Origin: Hepatocystis sp. ex Piliocolobus tephrosceles
Lineage: Eukaryota; Apicomplexa; Aconoidasida; Haemosporida; Plasmodiidae
Direction of reading: 5' to 3'
Assembly: GCA_902459845.2 (NCBI GenBank)
Contig: CABPSV020000308.1
Location: 238-19,509, forward strand
Length of the DNA stretch: 19,272 nt
The notes under the pieces were generated by a model. That model searched no databases. It had not been told where the DNA came from and saw only the letters and a list, made by a program, of their open reading frames with translations. A program made the position numbers and the translations under genes. Below are positions 9,829 through 19,272 of the stretch, in pieces; within the stretch, counting starts at the first letter, position 1, and every line of letters begins with the position of its first letter.

Positions 9829-10206
9829 AAATATGTATGTATGTACTTATTTTGCATTCTCTTACTTTACATGTTCTTATTTTATTTTTTTTACTATACC
9901 AAATCGTTTTTATCAATTTTTTTACATATACAATAATAATAATAATAATACATGCATATACATATTTGTGCCTTTGGATTGTTCTTTTTTTTTTTCTTTA
10001 CTATATTACATTATTTTCTATGTGGTTTTTGAATCAACACATATAGCCTAATACAAAAAAATATAAAGTTTAAATTTTGTATAAAAAAAAAAGAAGAAAA
10101 AAAAGAAGAACCTAGCTACTTTACCTAATCATCCGAAATATACTCATATTATAAAAAATTCAACATATGTAATTTAATAATTAATTTTTTTTATATAATA
10201 TATATA

Positions 10207-10248
<42 letters not shown>

Positions 10249-10370
10249 TTGGGTTTTTGTAATTTGCTTGTGTTTACACTTTTTACTTTCATTTTTGTAC
10301 ATATTTATTTGTAAAAATTAGCTAATTTCTTTTTTTTTTTTTTTGTGTAAATAACTTTTTTTTTCAGTTA

Positions 10371-10590
10371 GTTATGATTAGTTACAATTAGTTACAATTA
10401 GTTACAATTAGTTACAATTAGTTACAATTAGTTACAATTAGTTACAATTAGTTACAATTAGTTACAATTAGTTACAATTAGTTACAATTAGTTACGATTA
10501 GTTACAATTAATTACGATTAGTTACAATTAGTTACGATTAGTTACAATTAATTACGATTAGTTACAATTAATTACGATTAGTTACGATTA
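10371..10590. repeat. 22-copy 10-nt tandem repeat (GTTACAATTA)
   Basis: Twenty-two units in perfect 10-nt register without indels. The first is GTTATGATTA, then eleven identical GTTACAATTA copies, then a more varied 3' half with GTTACGATTA and ATTACGATTA forming a partial 20-nt higher-order pattern. Because 10 is not a multiple of 3, stop codons appear in every frame on both strands, so it is non-coding. It lies 271 nt upstream of the AP2 start codon and is bordered by TTTTCAG on the left and GTAAGT on the right. Confidence 0.95.
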
Positions 10591-10751
10591 ATTGTAAGTA
10601 CCTTTTGTTTGATTTTATCACATGTGTCTAAAATGTGCCAAGATTTTAATAAATGGATATGATCATGTTTAATACTATTATAAATTAATAAAATTTGCTC
10701 TACATGTTTTTTTAAGCTTTTTTATGTGGTTCCCACCATACCAATTTATGC

Positions 10752-10782
<31 letters not shown>

Positions 10783-10835
10783 TCTGCAAATAATATATCC
10801 GTTCATACGTATATACATGCAAGTTCTCATTTTCC

Positions 10836-10865
10836 ATGTATAATGGTAAAAAAAAAAAAAAATGA
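10836..10865 (+). promoter_or_regulatory. Upstream ORF ending on the AP2 start codon (ATGA overlap)
   Basis: ATG at 10836 opens a 9-codon ORF (MYNGKKKKK) through the A tract at 10848-10862. Its TGA (10863-10865) overlaps the AP2 start codon (10862-10864) as ATGA. A second ATG at 10843 opens a 25-codon ORF in the remaining frame, which ends at 10918-10920 inside the AP2 coding region. If both are in the mRNA leader, they should lower or condition translation from 10862; this is inference. Confidence 0.5.
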
Positions 10866-11221
10866 GTTCTTATACAAACGAATTAAATATGACAAAAAAT
10901 ATAAACAAACAGTACCATGAAGAAAAAACAAAAATACAAGACGATGTTGGCAATACGTATACACGAAATACAGAAACAAATTTAAAGATAGAGAATATAG
11001 AAAATGTTAATATAGGTTTAAAAGAAAATTTTAATGAAAAAGCAAACATATGTTTATATGAACATACTGAAAAAAATGAAGATGCACTTGTACTAGGTCA
11101 GGTAAAGTTTAATCAAAATTCGAATGTAGGTACTAATTTTTTTCCTGATCATTGTTATGGTAAGCTAAAAAAAAATAAAATAAAAAAAAATAAAAATTGT
11201 ATAAAAAAAAAAAAATAAAAT

Positions 11222-11266
<45 letters not shown>

Positions 11267-14200
11267 AACCAAAAAAAAAAAAAAAAAAAAAAAAAGCAAT
11301 TATACATAAAAATGTCAACATAAACAAATAAAAAATTTATACAACTTGTTCAGATGGATATTCTCAAAGTGATTCTGTTCTACATGAAACAATTTTTTCT
11401 GAAGAAGAAAAAAAAAAAAAAAAGAATTACAATTTTGATTATGAGCATGAAAAGCCGAACTTGTGTGTTTTAAATTCCTTAATTATAAATAATTCAAATG
11501 CAGATCAAAACGAAAATAACATAAAAAAAAATGGAATAACATATAATCAAAAAGAAATAAAAAAAGTTGGAGATAATTTAAAAAAAGAGGCAAATGAAGA
11601 GGGTATTATAAGTAGTATTAATAACAAAGAAATAAGTACCAAAACTGAAACAAGTAATAATAAACAAAATGCTTTTATTAATGAAGTGAATGTCGAATCC
11701 CATCAAGTTTTTTTAGATTATGAGGATAAAATATTAGAGTTAAAGGTTCTAAACGATAAGGAAAATATAGAAAACATATATAATATAACATTAAATGATG
11801 ATGCATGTACTAATGGTAGTATATGTGATAAAAAAACGAACACCCAAGACATACAGAATAACAGTAATAATTGGGAAGGTAAGTTTTATGGTTATAATAT
11901 TGATTATAAAAATAATACCAATATTAATGTGGATTGTAACAAATGTGGAGTAAATGAAATAAATACATATATAATAAATAATAATGAAGAAAATATTGTT
12001 TCAAATGATAAAGTTAATATTTCTCAGATTAATCAGAATATTAAATTAATGAAATATGATGGTATGTATATAGAGAATGATGTTTATATGGGAGAAAATA
12101 TGAATATAATGAATATACAAGAAAAAGCGAATATAGAAAAAAATCTAAATGATGATAAAATGAATGAATATGAGAATAATGTTAAATATGCAACAGAAGA
12201 AATGATAACATTAAATAAATATGCAGATAATACACAAATAAATGAATATAACAAATTGGTCTATAAAAATAATGAAACAACTTTGGATGGGAAAAATACA
12301 AAATTGTTACAGTGTGAAGAAAAAATAAATAATAGTAATACATATAAATCAGATATGGTTGAACAATACCATTTAAAAGATACTTGTACAAATCAACAGT
12401 TTTTATCTTCAAATTTACCAAAAATAAATAATACGTTAAAGATTGAAGAAAAAACAATAAAAAGTTTTGAAAAAAATAATAAATTAATAAATTTGGAAAA
12501 TGAGAAAGATGAATGTGAACATAACAATTCGGCTAAATTGGAGACGTTTTTAAAATTGTTCAAAAAGGAGGGTACATATGATGAAAAGATGGGAGAAAAA
12601 GAATCTCCTGAAAATGCCAAGTATTTTTTACCAAATAACGATATAAGCATCACAAATAACGATATACATGTAATAAATAATAAAATATCTCAAATTATAA
12701 CTCAAATAAACACAAGTGTTGAGAAATCATGTGAAAGTGATACATGTAGACACAAATATAGTGGTAGTGTCGATGATAATGTGGAAAACGAAAATAAAAG
12801 TAATAGTTATGGAAAGTTAACAAATTCTGTATGTGTTGATATTTCAAATTATAAAATGCCAAATAGTAACAAAATAGGTGTTATAAATATAAAAGAAGAT
12901 AATATAACATCATGTAAAACAAATTTGAATACTAGTATGAACGATGGCACTACTTTAGTTCATATGTTTAATGATGGTGAAAACATAGAAGATGGTATAT
13001 ATAATGTTAATAAAAATAATACCAGTGTTAATACGTTAATAAATGATTTTTTAGTAGAAAAAAGTGTCATGAATAATATAAAAAATAATAATGGTTTAAT
13101 TAAAAATAATGAAACGTATAATATTAATCTGGATACGTATGCAATGTATGACAACAATAATATTGAAAGTAAATTTTTTAACAATGAAAATAATAGTATC
13201 AACATGAACCAGTTTAATAATAATAACGACGTTGGCTGTTTTAATAGTAATAGTAATAATAATTTAATGTTAAATTTAAATACAGAATATATTTATGGAG
13301 GAAATAATTGCACATACAATAAAGAAACAGATGAAAATGCAAATAGTGTTAATCAAAAAAAAAAAAAAAAAAGAACAGGTATACCTATGAACGAACGTAA
13401 ATGTTATCGTGTGTTAGCAAAACAAATGGTAAAAATACAAGGACTAACTTTTGATCATAATCAAATTAGATGGATAGCATACTGGAAAAATGAAAATAAC
13501 AAACAAATCCAAAAACATTTTCCTGTTTGTAAATATGGTTTTTACACAGCTAGACAATTGGCTCTCGATTTTAGAAACATGAAAATAGCCGATATGGATA
13601 ATACAATAAAGAAAGAATTGGATGGTATGACTAGTTCTTCTACTGCTATAGCTTTAGCTATTACTCCTACGGGTGATAATACGGTCGCTACTTCCATAAC
13701 TGCCAATACTTCCATAACTACCAATACTGCCATAACTGTCACTACTGCCACTACTGCCAATACTGCCAATACTGCCAATACTACCACTACTGCCACTACT
13801 ACCACTACTGCTGCTACTATCACTACTGGTACTACTACCTTTCCTAGTATTACTAACAAAAACGAGATAAAAACCAATTTTATTAAAAATAAGATACGAA
13901 ATAATGGGGGGGGAAAAAATAGTAAAACAATGCAGCAAGAAGAGATGTATAATAATAAAAAAAAAAGAAAAAAAAAATTATTATATGTTGATAATGGTAT
14001 TTCTGGTAGTATTCCTAACGAATTAACAACTTGTCCTATTACTTTAAAAAAAAAACAAAACAGAAAAAATATTACAAGGAAAAAAAATAGTAATAATAGA
14101 GTAGTAAGTAAGAACGACGTTGATAATAGGGGTAACAGTGATAATTATAATGATGTTAATACTACTGATATTTTTACGTATGATGGTAGTAATAACAATA

Positions 14201-15843
14201 ACACTTATAGTAATAGTAGCACAAGTCGAAACAGTAACAAAGGAATTACAAACAAAAACAAAAAAAATAATGGTAATAAATGTTTGAAAAGTAATGTAAC
14301 AGTTAGTAATAAAAGGAAAACACATTCGAAAAAGAAGGGTGAAACAAAAGATTATAACAAACCGGATATGCATATGGCAAACACTGGTGTCGTATGTCAA
14401 CAGAATAAAATGGTCAACATAGATCATGACAATTTACTTAAAACAAACAACTATGTGCAAAATGTATTAAATAATAAACAAATAGCTTGTGTATATTTGG
14501 ATAATAAAAAATCAAATAATATATTAAATAGTAATGGAAATAATGTATTAAATAGTAATGGAAATAATGTATTGAATAATAATGGAAATAATGTATTGAA
14601 TAGTAATGGAAATAATGTATTGAATAGTAATGGAAATAATGTACTAAATATTAATGGAAATACTGTATTAAATATTAATGGAAATACTGTATTAAATAGT
14701 AAAGGAAATAATGTATTAATGGAGAATATCGATTCTTTTAAAAATAAAAATAATTATATACAACATCATATACATAGTAATACATTCGTTAATAATAGTA
14801 TTTGTACTGACAACATAAGCAGTTGCAACACACAATTTAATCCAACTCATACAGATGAAAATAATTTTTTATACAAATCAAAGAACTTTAATATGTGTGA
14901 TTTTGAAATTACGAAAAAGAATATATCTAATAATGGTACTTTTATACATCATTCCAATGTACAGAATTGTAATACTTCTAGTTTTGATTTGATTAATGCT
15001 TATGGTAATGTTGGTACGAGTGGGTGTGGTAATTCTATTATGATTAATTCTTCGGACCACTTGGTTGAATATGATAATAATTTACAAAATGGTTGTATAA
15101 ATTATAATAATAGAATATATGATGAAGTAACAAATATAAATATATCTGATAATGTAACAAAAAATAAAAATATGGAAAATATTTTTTGTTTGGGTTATAT
15201 GAATAATACATTTTATAATATGAACTATCAGACTGATCAAAGTTACTATCACCATAGTTATAACGATATGATTGATGTTTATAATAATAATTGTGGTGAA
15301 TATAAAAATAGGAATGATATAATTAATAATAATATTAATAATAATATTAATAATAATATTAATAATAATATTAATAATAATATTAATAATAATTTTAATA
15401 ATAATATGTATAATATGGACAATAATATGTATGCTAATAATATATTTAATAATGTAGAAAATGTAAAATATATAAATGGTTGTAAGGAATATAACTCACA
15501 TTATGATGATTTTATTAATACGAAAAATAAAAATGATGTTTTTATTTTACTCCCTGATAATTTAAATAATAATATTAATACTATTGGTAATACTGTTGGT
15601 AATACTGTTGGTAATACGGTTGGTAATACTGTTGGTAATACTGTTGGTAATACGGTTGGTAATACGGTTGGTAATATGAACAACATTAATAGTATTAACC
15701 AGGATAACCTTAGTTACACTAACCAATACAACATTAATAACAATAAACAGATAAACAAAGTATACGAAACAAATGAACAAAATAACTCTTATGACTACAA
15801 CAACATTTATATAATGCATCCTAATAGTAACATTTATATAAAC

Positions 15844-15874
<31 letters not shown>

Positions 15875-18800
15875 TGATTGAGAATATAAATAATGATGTT
15901 ATTGTAGATACTAGTCAGGGTATATACAAACAAATAAATTTAAATGATGATAGAGAGATTTCACAGTGGGTAGATAACAATAATGTGCACCATAACACTA
16001 ATGAGTGTAAACAAACTAAAAAGCAAACTAGTCGGGTATATGAGAGCGAAAACAAAAGCCAAAACAAAAGCCAAAATAAAAGCGAAAAAAAAAACGAAAA
16101 AAAAAATGAAAAAAAAAATGAAAAAAAAAATGAAAATGTAAAGGAACAAAAAAATAAAAATAAATACAGATATACAAACACAAATACAATAGTAGAAAAC
16201 GATGATAATATTTATTATAAACAAAAAAAAATAAACAAAACTAATGATAAAGTTAGAAATAACAATGTTGCTATAATGAGTGGTAATTATAAAGATGATC
16301 ATTATAACTGTAAGAAAGAATGTACACTTTCACTAAAAAAAATAAAACATATAGAGAATGATGAGTATATACAAAACGGTAACAATAACAGTAACAGTAA
16401 TAATAAAAAAAATAAAAAAAATGCAAATGTTTCAGTATCTAAAGAAAAACAAAATAAGCAGATGATTATACAGAATAATCAGTATCAATCGAATAATAAC
16501 AATATGAAATTTGCTTCAAGTACAACTAACATGTTGGATGTGGATGCTGACACATTAACTAGATCATCTACCTTTGCCTACCATTCAGACCAGGTAATTA
16601 ATAACATAATGGACTGTTACAACAATAATAGCAATAACAGCAATAATAGCAATAACAGCAATAACAGCAATAATAGCAATAATAGCAATAATAGCAATAA
16701 TAACAATAATAGCAATAATAACAATAATAGCAATATGATGGTAATAATAAACAATGAGGTAGTGAATAATGTTATACATATTGATCGAAATAAAAATGAA
16801 AATGTTGAAAGTTCAGTACGAATAGAGCAAGGAAATGATATGACGCTTGGTATAAACAGAAATTATGATCATACAAAAGCAGATAAAAAAAATGAAAGCG
16901 AATTATGTTACAATGAAACGGATGGTGTCATAAATGCTTCATACATGAACAATATCGACAGAAAAGAAAATTATTTAAAAAAAAAAGCAGTACTAATAGA
17001 ATCAGATAAAAGTAATAGGAAGTTAAATGATGTTATATATTATACTAAGGACATGGAAAAAAAGGTTTTTAAACAAAATAAAAAAAAAAATAATGATATA
17101 AATGACAGTGATGAATATAATAGAGATGTTTTTCATAATAATGGTAGTAACAATTTAGGTTGTAATACTGTTTATAGTTATAATAAACATAATGTAACTG
17201 AACAGAGTCTATGTGATGGAGATTTAATTTATAATTGCAATGATGTGGCAAGAAAAAATATGTTAGGTGAGTTAAACACTGTAAATAAACCAATAAGTTT
17301 GTCAAACAGTTTATATTATACAAGTAATGAGTATATAAACCATCCTAAATTGATAAAAACAAAAAAACAATTCAATAGGAATGAAAAAAAAAAAATAAAT
17401 AAAATGAGTAATAATGTTAATGAACAAAATAAAACTATTATTTACCTGGAAAAGGAAAATAGTAATAATGAACACATTGGTAAAAATAACAGATATAAAA
17501 AAAATAAAATAAATAATGAAAGAGTAGTTAGTGAAAAAGTAGTTAGTGAAAGAGTAGTTAGCGAAAGAGTAGTTATTGATGGTGATGTAAGAAGTAACAG
17601 TGCAGGTAGTTCAATGATCGATAAGAGTAGCAAACTTGTTACATCGTGTGAAGAACACAGTGAAAATAACATCTTACATAAAAACAAAAATAATATTAAT
17701 TTAATTAATGAACGAAGTAATATCGAAAGTTGTACATATGAGTCAAGTAGTAAAGATAAACAAATGAAAGAACTAAAAAATGAGTACTATGATTATTATA
17801 ATGGTACTGGAAATGCAATTACTGACATTATTGGTACTAATAATAGCATCGATGGTTATAGCAATACTATGAATAGTAGGAACATTAACTGTAACAATAG
17901 TTATAGTGATATAGATTATGCTAATGAAATAATGAAAATACCCAAAATAAAAGGAGTACATTTTGATATAAGACAAAAAAGGTGGTGCGCATATGGACAT
18001 AAAAAAAAAGAATGTTTTTCAGTGTACAGGTATGGATTTTTAAATGCCAGAGAGTTGGCAGTAAGGAGTAGATTGCTAGTGCAACGAAAAAGAAATAATA
18101 TGAAATTAAAAAAGCAAATGCAGGAGATGGTACAAGAGCAGCAACAAGAACAACAACAAGAGCAGCAACAAGAACAACAACAAGAACAACAACAAGAACA
18201 ACAACAAGAACAACAACAAGAACAACAACAAGAACAACAACAAGAACAACAACAAGAGCAGCAACAAGAACAACAACAAGAACAACAACAACAGGTAGGG
18301 GTACAAAATAAATCTAAAACAGAACATACAAATAATATTTTTCAAAACAATTGTGACAAAATGTTGAAACCAAATGAATCATATAATAAATTTTTTAATT
18401 TCGTTGATAGTTGTTTACCTGTACAGGATTATAACGCATTTTCTAATGAAATCACACATGTTAATAATAAAATAAATTTGAATAAATTTAATAACAGATA
18501 TAATACGTGGCTTATAGAATCGAACGAAGTTGTATCACACGAAAATGGTTTATACAGTAATAGTAATGTTACTAACAACATTAGTGATACTATTAATGAC
18601 ACATGTAAGAGCAACAAAAATAATTATAATGTAGTTGTAGAAAAAAATTACACTAATTTGATGACATCTGACATGTACAGTATGAGTGGATCACATGGTA
18701 ACAGCATATTGGGGGTAAATAGTAGCGACAACTTAGTTGAAAAGTATAAGATAGATTCAGGTGAAAGTACAGAAATAAATACGGAAAATATAAATAACAA

Positions 18801-19272
18801 TAACAGTTATATTAATTATGATACATATAACTTATACAATAAAAATGAAACTTATATATACGATAATGGTGATAATAATAATAATAATAATAACAACAAT
18901 TATATAAAATATACACAAACCAACACAACTGATCAAACACAAACCAACACAATTGATCAGACACAACCCAACACAATTGATCAGACACAACCCAACACAA
19001 CTGATCAGATACAACCCAACACAACTGATCAAACACAACCCAACACAACTGATCAAACACAACCCAACACAACTGATCAGATACAACCCAACACAATTGA
19101 TCAGATACAACCCAACACAACTGATCAGATACAACCCAACACAACTGATCAGATACAACCCAACACAACTGATCAGATACAAGCATATATGAATGAAAAT
19201 AATTATATATATATGAATAATAATAACGTAAATAATTTTAACATGATCGAGTATAAACATAACATAGACAAG
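10862..19272 (+). CDS. AP2-SP2: ApiAP2 transcription factor, probably AP2-SP2 (3' end outside window)
   Basis: Exon 1 is 10862-11159 and exon 2 is 11354 to the window end, joined in phase 1 (donor GTAAGC, acceptor TTCAG; 194-nt intron with A35 and A25 runs). I read exon 2 codon by codon and found no stop, giving at least 2739 residues. In-frame TAA 10847-10849 supports the start. Domains: AP2 domain 1 at about 792-842, with RWIAYW and a KYGFYTARQLAL helix; AP2 domain 2 at about 2294-2340, with GVHFD, RWCAY and a RYGFLNARELAV helix. The rest is Asn/Lys-rich and disordered with tandem repeats. Basic KKKRKKK-type stretches near 870-885 may be nuclear localisation signals. Known: ApiAP2 proteins are the main apicomplexan sequence-specific transcription factors, and AP2-SP2 is needed for normal oocyst and sporozoite development in P. 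berghei. The family call is nearly certain. The specific member is inferred from two AP2 domains, large size and position three genes after a P36-like gene. Confidence 0.88.
11160..11353 (+). other. A-rich intron of the AP2 gene
   Basis: This 194-nt intron starts GTAAGC and ends CTTGTTCAG. It is unusually adenine-rich on the sense strand, with runs of 35 A (11230-11264) and 25 A (11271-11295), and has almost no polypyrimidine tract before the acceptor, unlike the T-rich introns of the two upstream genes. Confidence 0.8.
13429..13581 (+). other. AP2 DNA-binding domain 1
   Basis: Residues about 792-842 of the AP2 protein. Visible family marks are the first strand KIQGLTFD, RWIAYW in the second strand, a six-residue polar insertion (NENNKQ), then FPVCKYGF leading into the helix ARQLALDF. 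It is preceded by a Lys run and the basic stretch RTGIPMNERKCYR. The domain is encoded wholly in exon 2. Confidence 0.9.
13681..13845 (+). repeat. Thr/Ala/Asn-rich degenerate 9-nt repeat in AP2 CDS
   Basis: A coding stretch of ACT, ACC, GCC and AAT codons with a loose 9-nt period (Thr-Ala-Asn or Thr-Ala-Thr). It lies just after AP2 domain 1 and is much richer in C than the flanking Asn/Lys regions. Confidence 0.8.
14524..14715 (+). repeat. Eight-copy 24-nt coding repeat (LNSNGNNV)
   Basis: Eight in-frame 24-nt units encode the octapeptide LNSNGNNV with small variations (S to N or I, N to T, N to K), residues about 1157-1220 between the two AP2 domains. The most divergent copies are at the 3' end. 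Confidence 0.95.
15325..15408 (+). repeat. Seven-copy 12-nt coding repeat (NNNI)
   Basis: Seven in-frame 12-nt units AATAATAATATT, the last two altered to end in TTT and ATG. They encode Asn-Asn-Asn-Ile low-complexity sequence. Confidence 0.95.
15577..15672 (+). repeat. Eight-copy 12-nt coding repeat (NTVG)
   Basis: Eight in-frame 12-nt units AATACTGTTGGT (ACG replaces ACT in some; the first unit has ATT) encode the tetrapeptide Asn-Thr-Val-Gly, residues about 1508-1539. The near-identity of the units suggests recent expansion. Confidence 0.95.
16081..16134 (+). repeat. 12-nt coding repeat (NEKK)
   Basis: Four to five units of GAAAAAAAAAAT with small variations encode Glu-Lys-Lys-Asn. They follow three copies of a related 12-nt Lys-Ser-Gln-Asn unit in the 50 nt upstream. 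Confidence 0.8.
16621..16734 (+). repeat. Asn/Ser 9-nt coding repeat
   Basis: Repeating AAT AAT AGC or AAT AAC AGC codon triplets encode Asn-Asn-Ser low complexity, with serine replaced by Asn in two 3' units. Confidence 0.9.
17518..17577 (+). repeat. Four-copy 15-nt coding repeat (ERVVS)
   Basis: Four in-frame units encode Glu-Arg/Lys-Val-Val-Ser, the last ending in Ile. Unlike the other repeats of this protein it is not Asn-rich; alternating charged and beta-branched residues could form a short strand. Confidence 0.9.
17935..18066 (+). other. AP2 DNA-binding domain 2
   Basis: Residues about 2294-2340. First strand IKGVHFD, then the RWCAY strand, a short basic turn (GHKKKE), and FSVYRYGF leading into the helix ARELAVRSR. 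It is a compact canonical domain without the insertion seen in domain 1. It is followed by a basic helix and a Gln/Glu-rich tract. Confidence 0.92.
18133..18294 (+). repeat. Gln/Glu 12-nt coding repeat (QEQQ)
   Basis: About thirteen units of CAAGAACAACAA (a few with GAG or CAG) encode Gln-Glu-Gln-Gln, residues about 2360-2413. The tract continues a charged helix that starts right after AP2 domain 2, so a long single helix or coiled coil is plausible. Confidence 0.95.
18913..19176 (+). repeat. Eleven-copy 24-nt coding repeat (TQPNTTDQ)
   Basis: Eleven in-frame 24-nt units with no indels encode the octapeptide [TI]Q[TP]NT[TI]DQ, residues about 2620-2707. Each copy contains the palindrome TGATCA. 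The period, a multiple of three, leaves all other frames open too, producing minus-strand shadow ORFs. Confidence 0.97.

Larger units (their letters stand above)
8447..10861. other. 2.4-kb upstream region of the AP2 gene
   Basis: There is no supportable gene here. The region should contain the 3' UTR of the 174-residue gene and a long promoter and 5' leader for the AP2 gene. It holds a 35-T run (8720-8754), (TA)n tracts (9068-9091, 9776-9824, 10209-10244, 10748-10777), two different 10-nt tandem repeats (9211-9260, 10371-10590), TGCATG or its complement at 8805, 9664, 9951 and 10816, and two short upstream ORFs abutting the AP2 start. Confidence 0.7.

Noticed and set aside
10371..10590. CRISPR-like array
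   Set aside because: The units are directly adjacent 10-mers without spacers, in a eukaryotic genome.
12182..13205. Minus-strand ORFs with hydrophobic composition
   Set aside because: They are antisense to the AP2 exon, which is open across the whole region; composition follows from AAT and AAA codons.
15562..16302. Overlapping minus-strand ORFs rich in Ile, Val, Phe and Thr
   Set aside because: They are mirror images of Asn/Lys codon repeats in the AP2 coding exon, have no independent domain, and the + strand reading carries two AP2 domains.
18812..19260. Minus-strand ORFs with repeated SDQLCWV and ISCVGLYL peptides, plus a + strand ORF with repeated RYNPTQLI
   Set aside because: The 24-nt repeat period is a multiple of three, so all frames stay open. 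These are shadows of the in-frame TQPNTTDQ repeat of the AP2 protein.
1..19272. tRNA, rRNA or snoRNA genes
   Set aside because: No GC-enriched cloverleaf-like segment or conserved box arrangement was seen by eye; a covariance-model scan would be needed to exclude small structured RNAs.

Overview
The window is nuclear DNA of a malaria parasite (genus Plasmodium). It is extremely A+T-rich, has long poly(A), poly(T) and (TA)n tracts, short GT-AG introns, Asn/Lys-rich low-complexity protein sequence, a 6-cysteine surface protein and a giant protein with two AP2 DNA-binding domains. The species cannot be fixed by eye. From memory, the gene order matches the P. falciparum chromosome 4 block around P36 and AP2-SP2, so this is a syntenic block from some Plasmodium species.

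Four protein genes all read on the + strand. (1) 145-1236: P36-like double 6-Cys secreted protein, expected to act in sporozoite entry into hepatocytes. (2) 3330-6893: a nine-exon gene reconstructed here (583 residues) with a 3-nt first exon holding only the start codon, a Glu/Lys-rich middle and a C-terminal domain resembling the Ran-binding domain of RanBP1/Nup50/Nup2. (3) 7814-8446: a two-exon, 174-residue protein of unknown function, perhaps mitochondrial. (4) 10862 to beyond the window end: a two-exon ApiAP2 gene, most likely AP2-SP2, with at least 2739 residues, two AP2 domains (about 792-842 and 2294-2340) and many in-frame tandem repeats. The stop codon lies outside the window.

The spaces between genes (1237-3329, 6894-7813, 8447-10861) hold UTRs and promoters made mostly of homopolymers and simple repeats. 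The most structured is the 2.4 kb in front of the AP2 gene. It has 22 copies of a 10-nt repeat bordered by splice-site-like sequences, a second 10-nt repeat, four TGCATG-type motifs, and two short upstream ORFs that run through a 15-A tract into the AP2 start codon.

The genes do not form an operon. P36 and AP2-SP2 both belong to sporozoite biology, while the two genes between them look like housekeeping genes. I saw no convincing RNA gene, mobile element or minus-strand gene.
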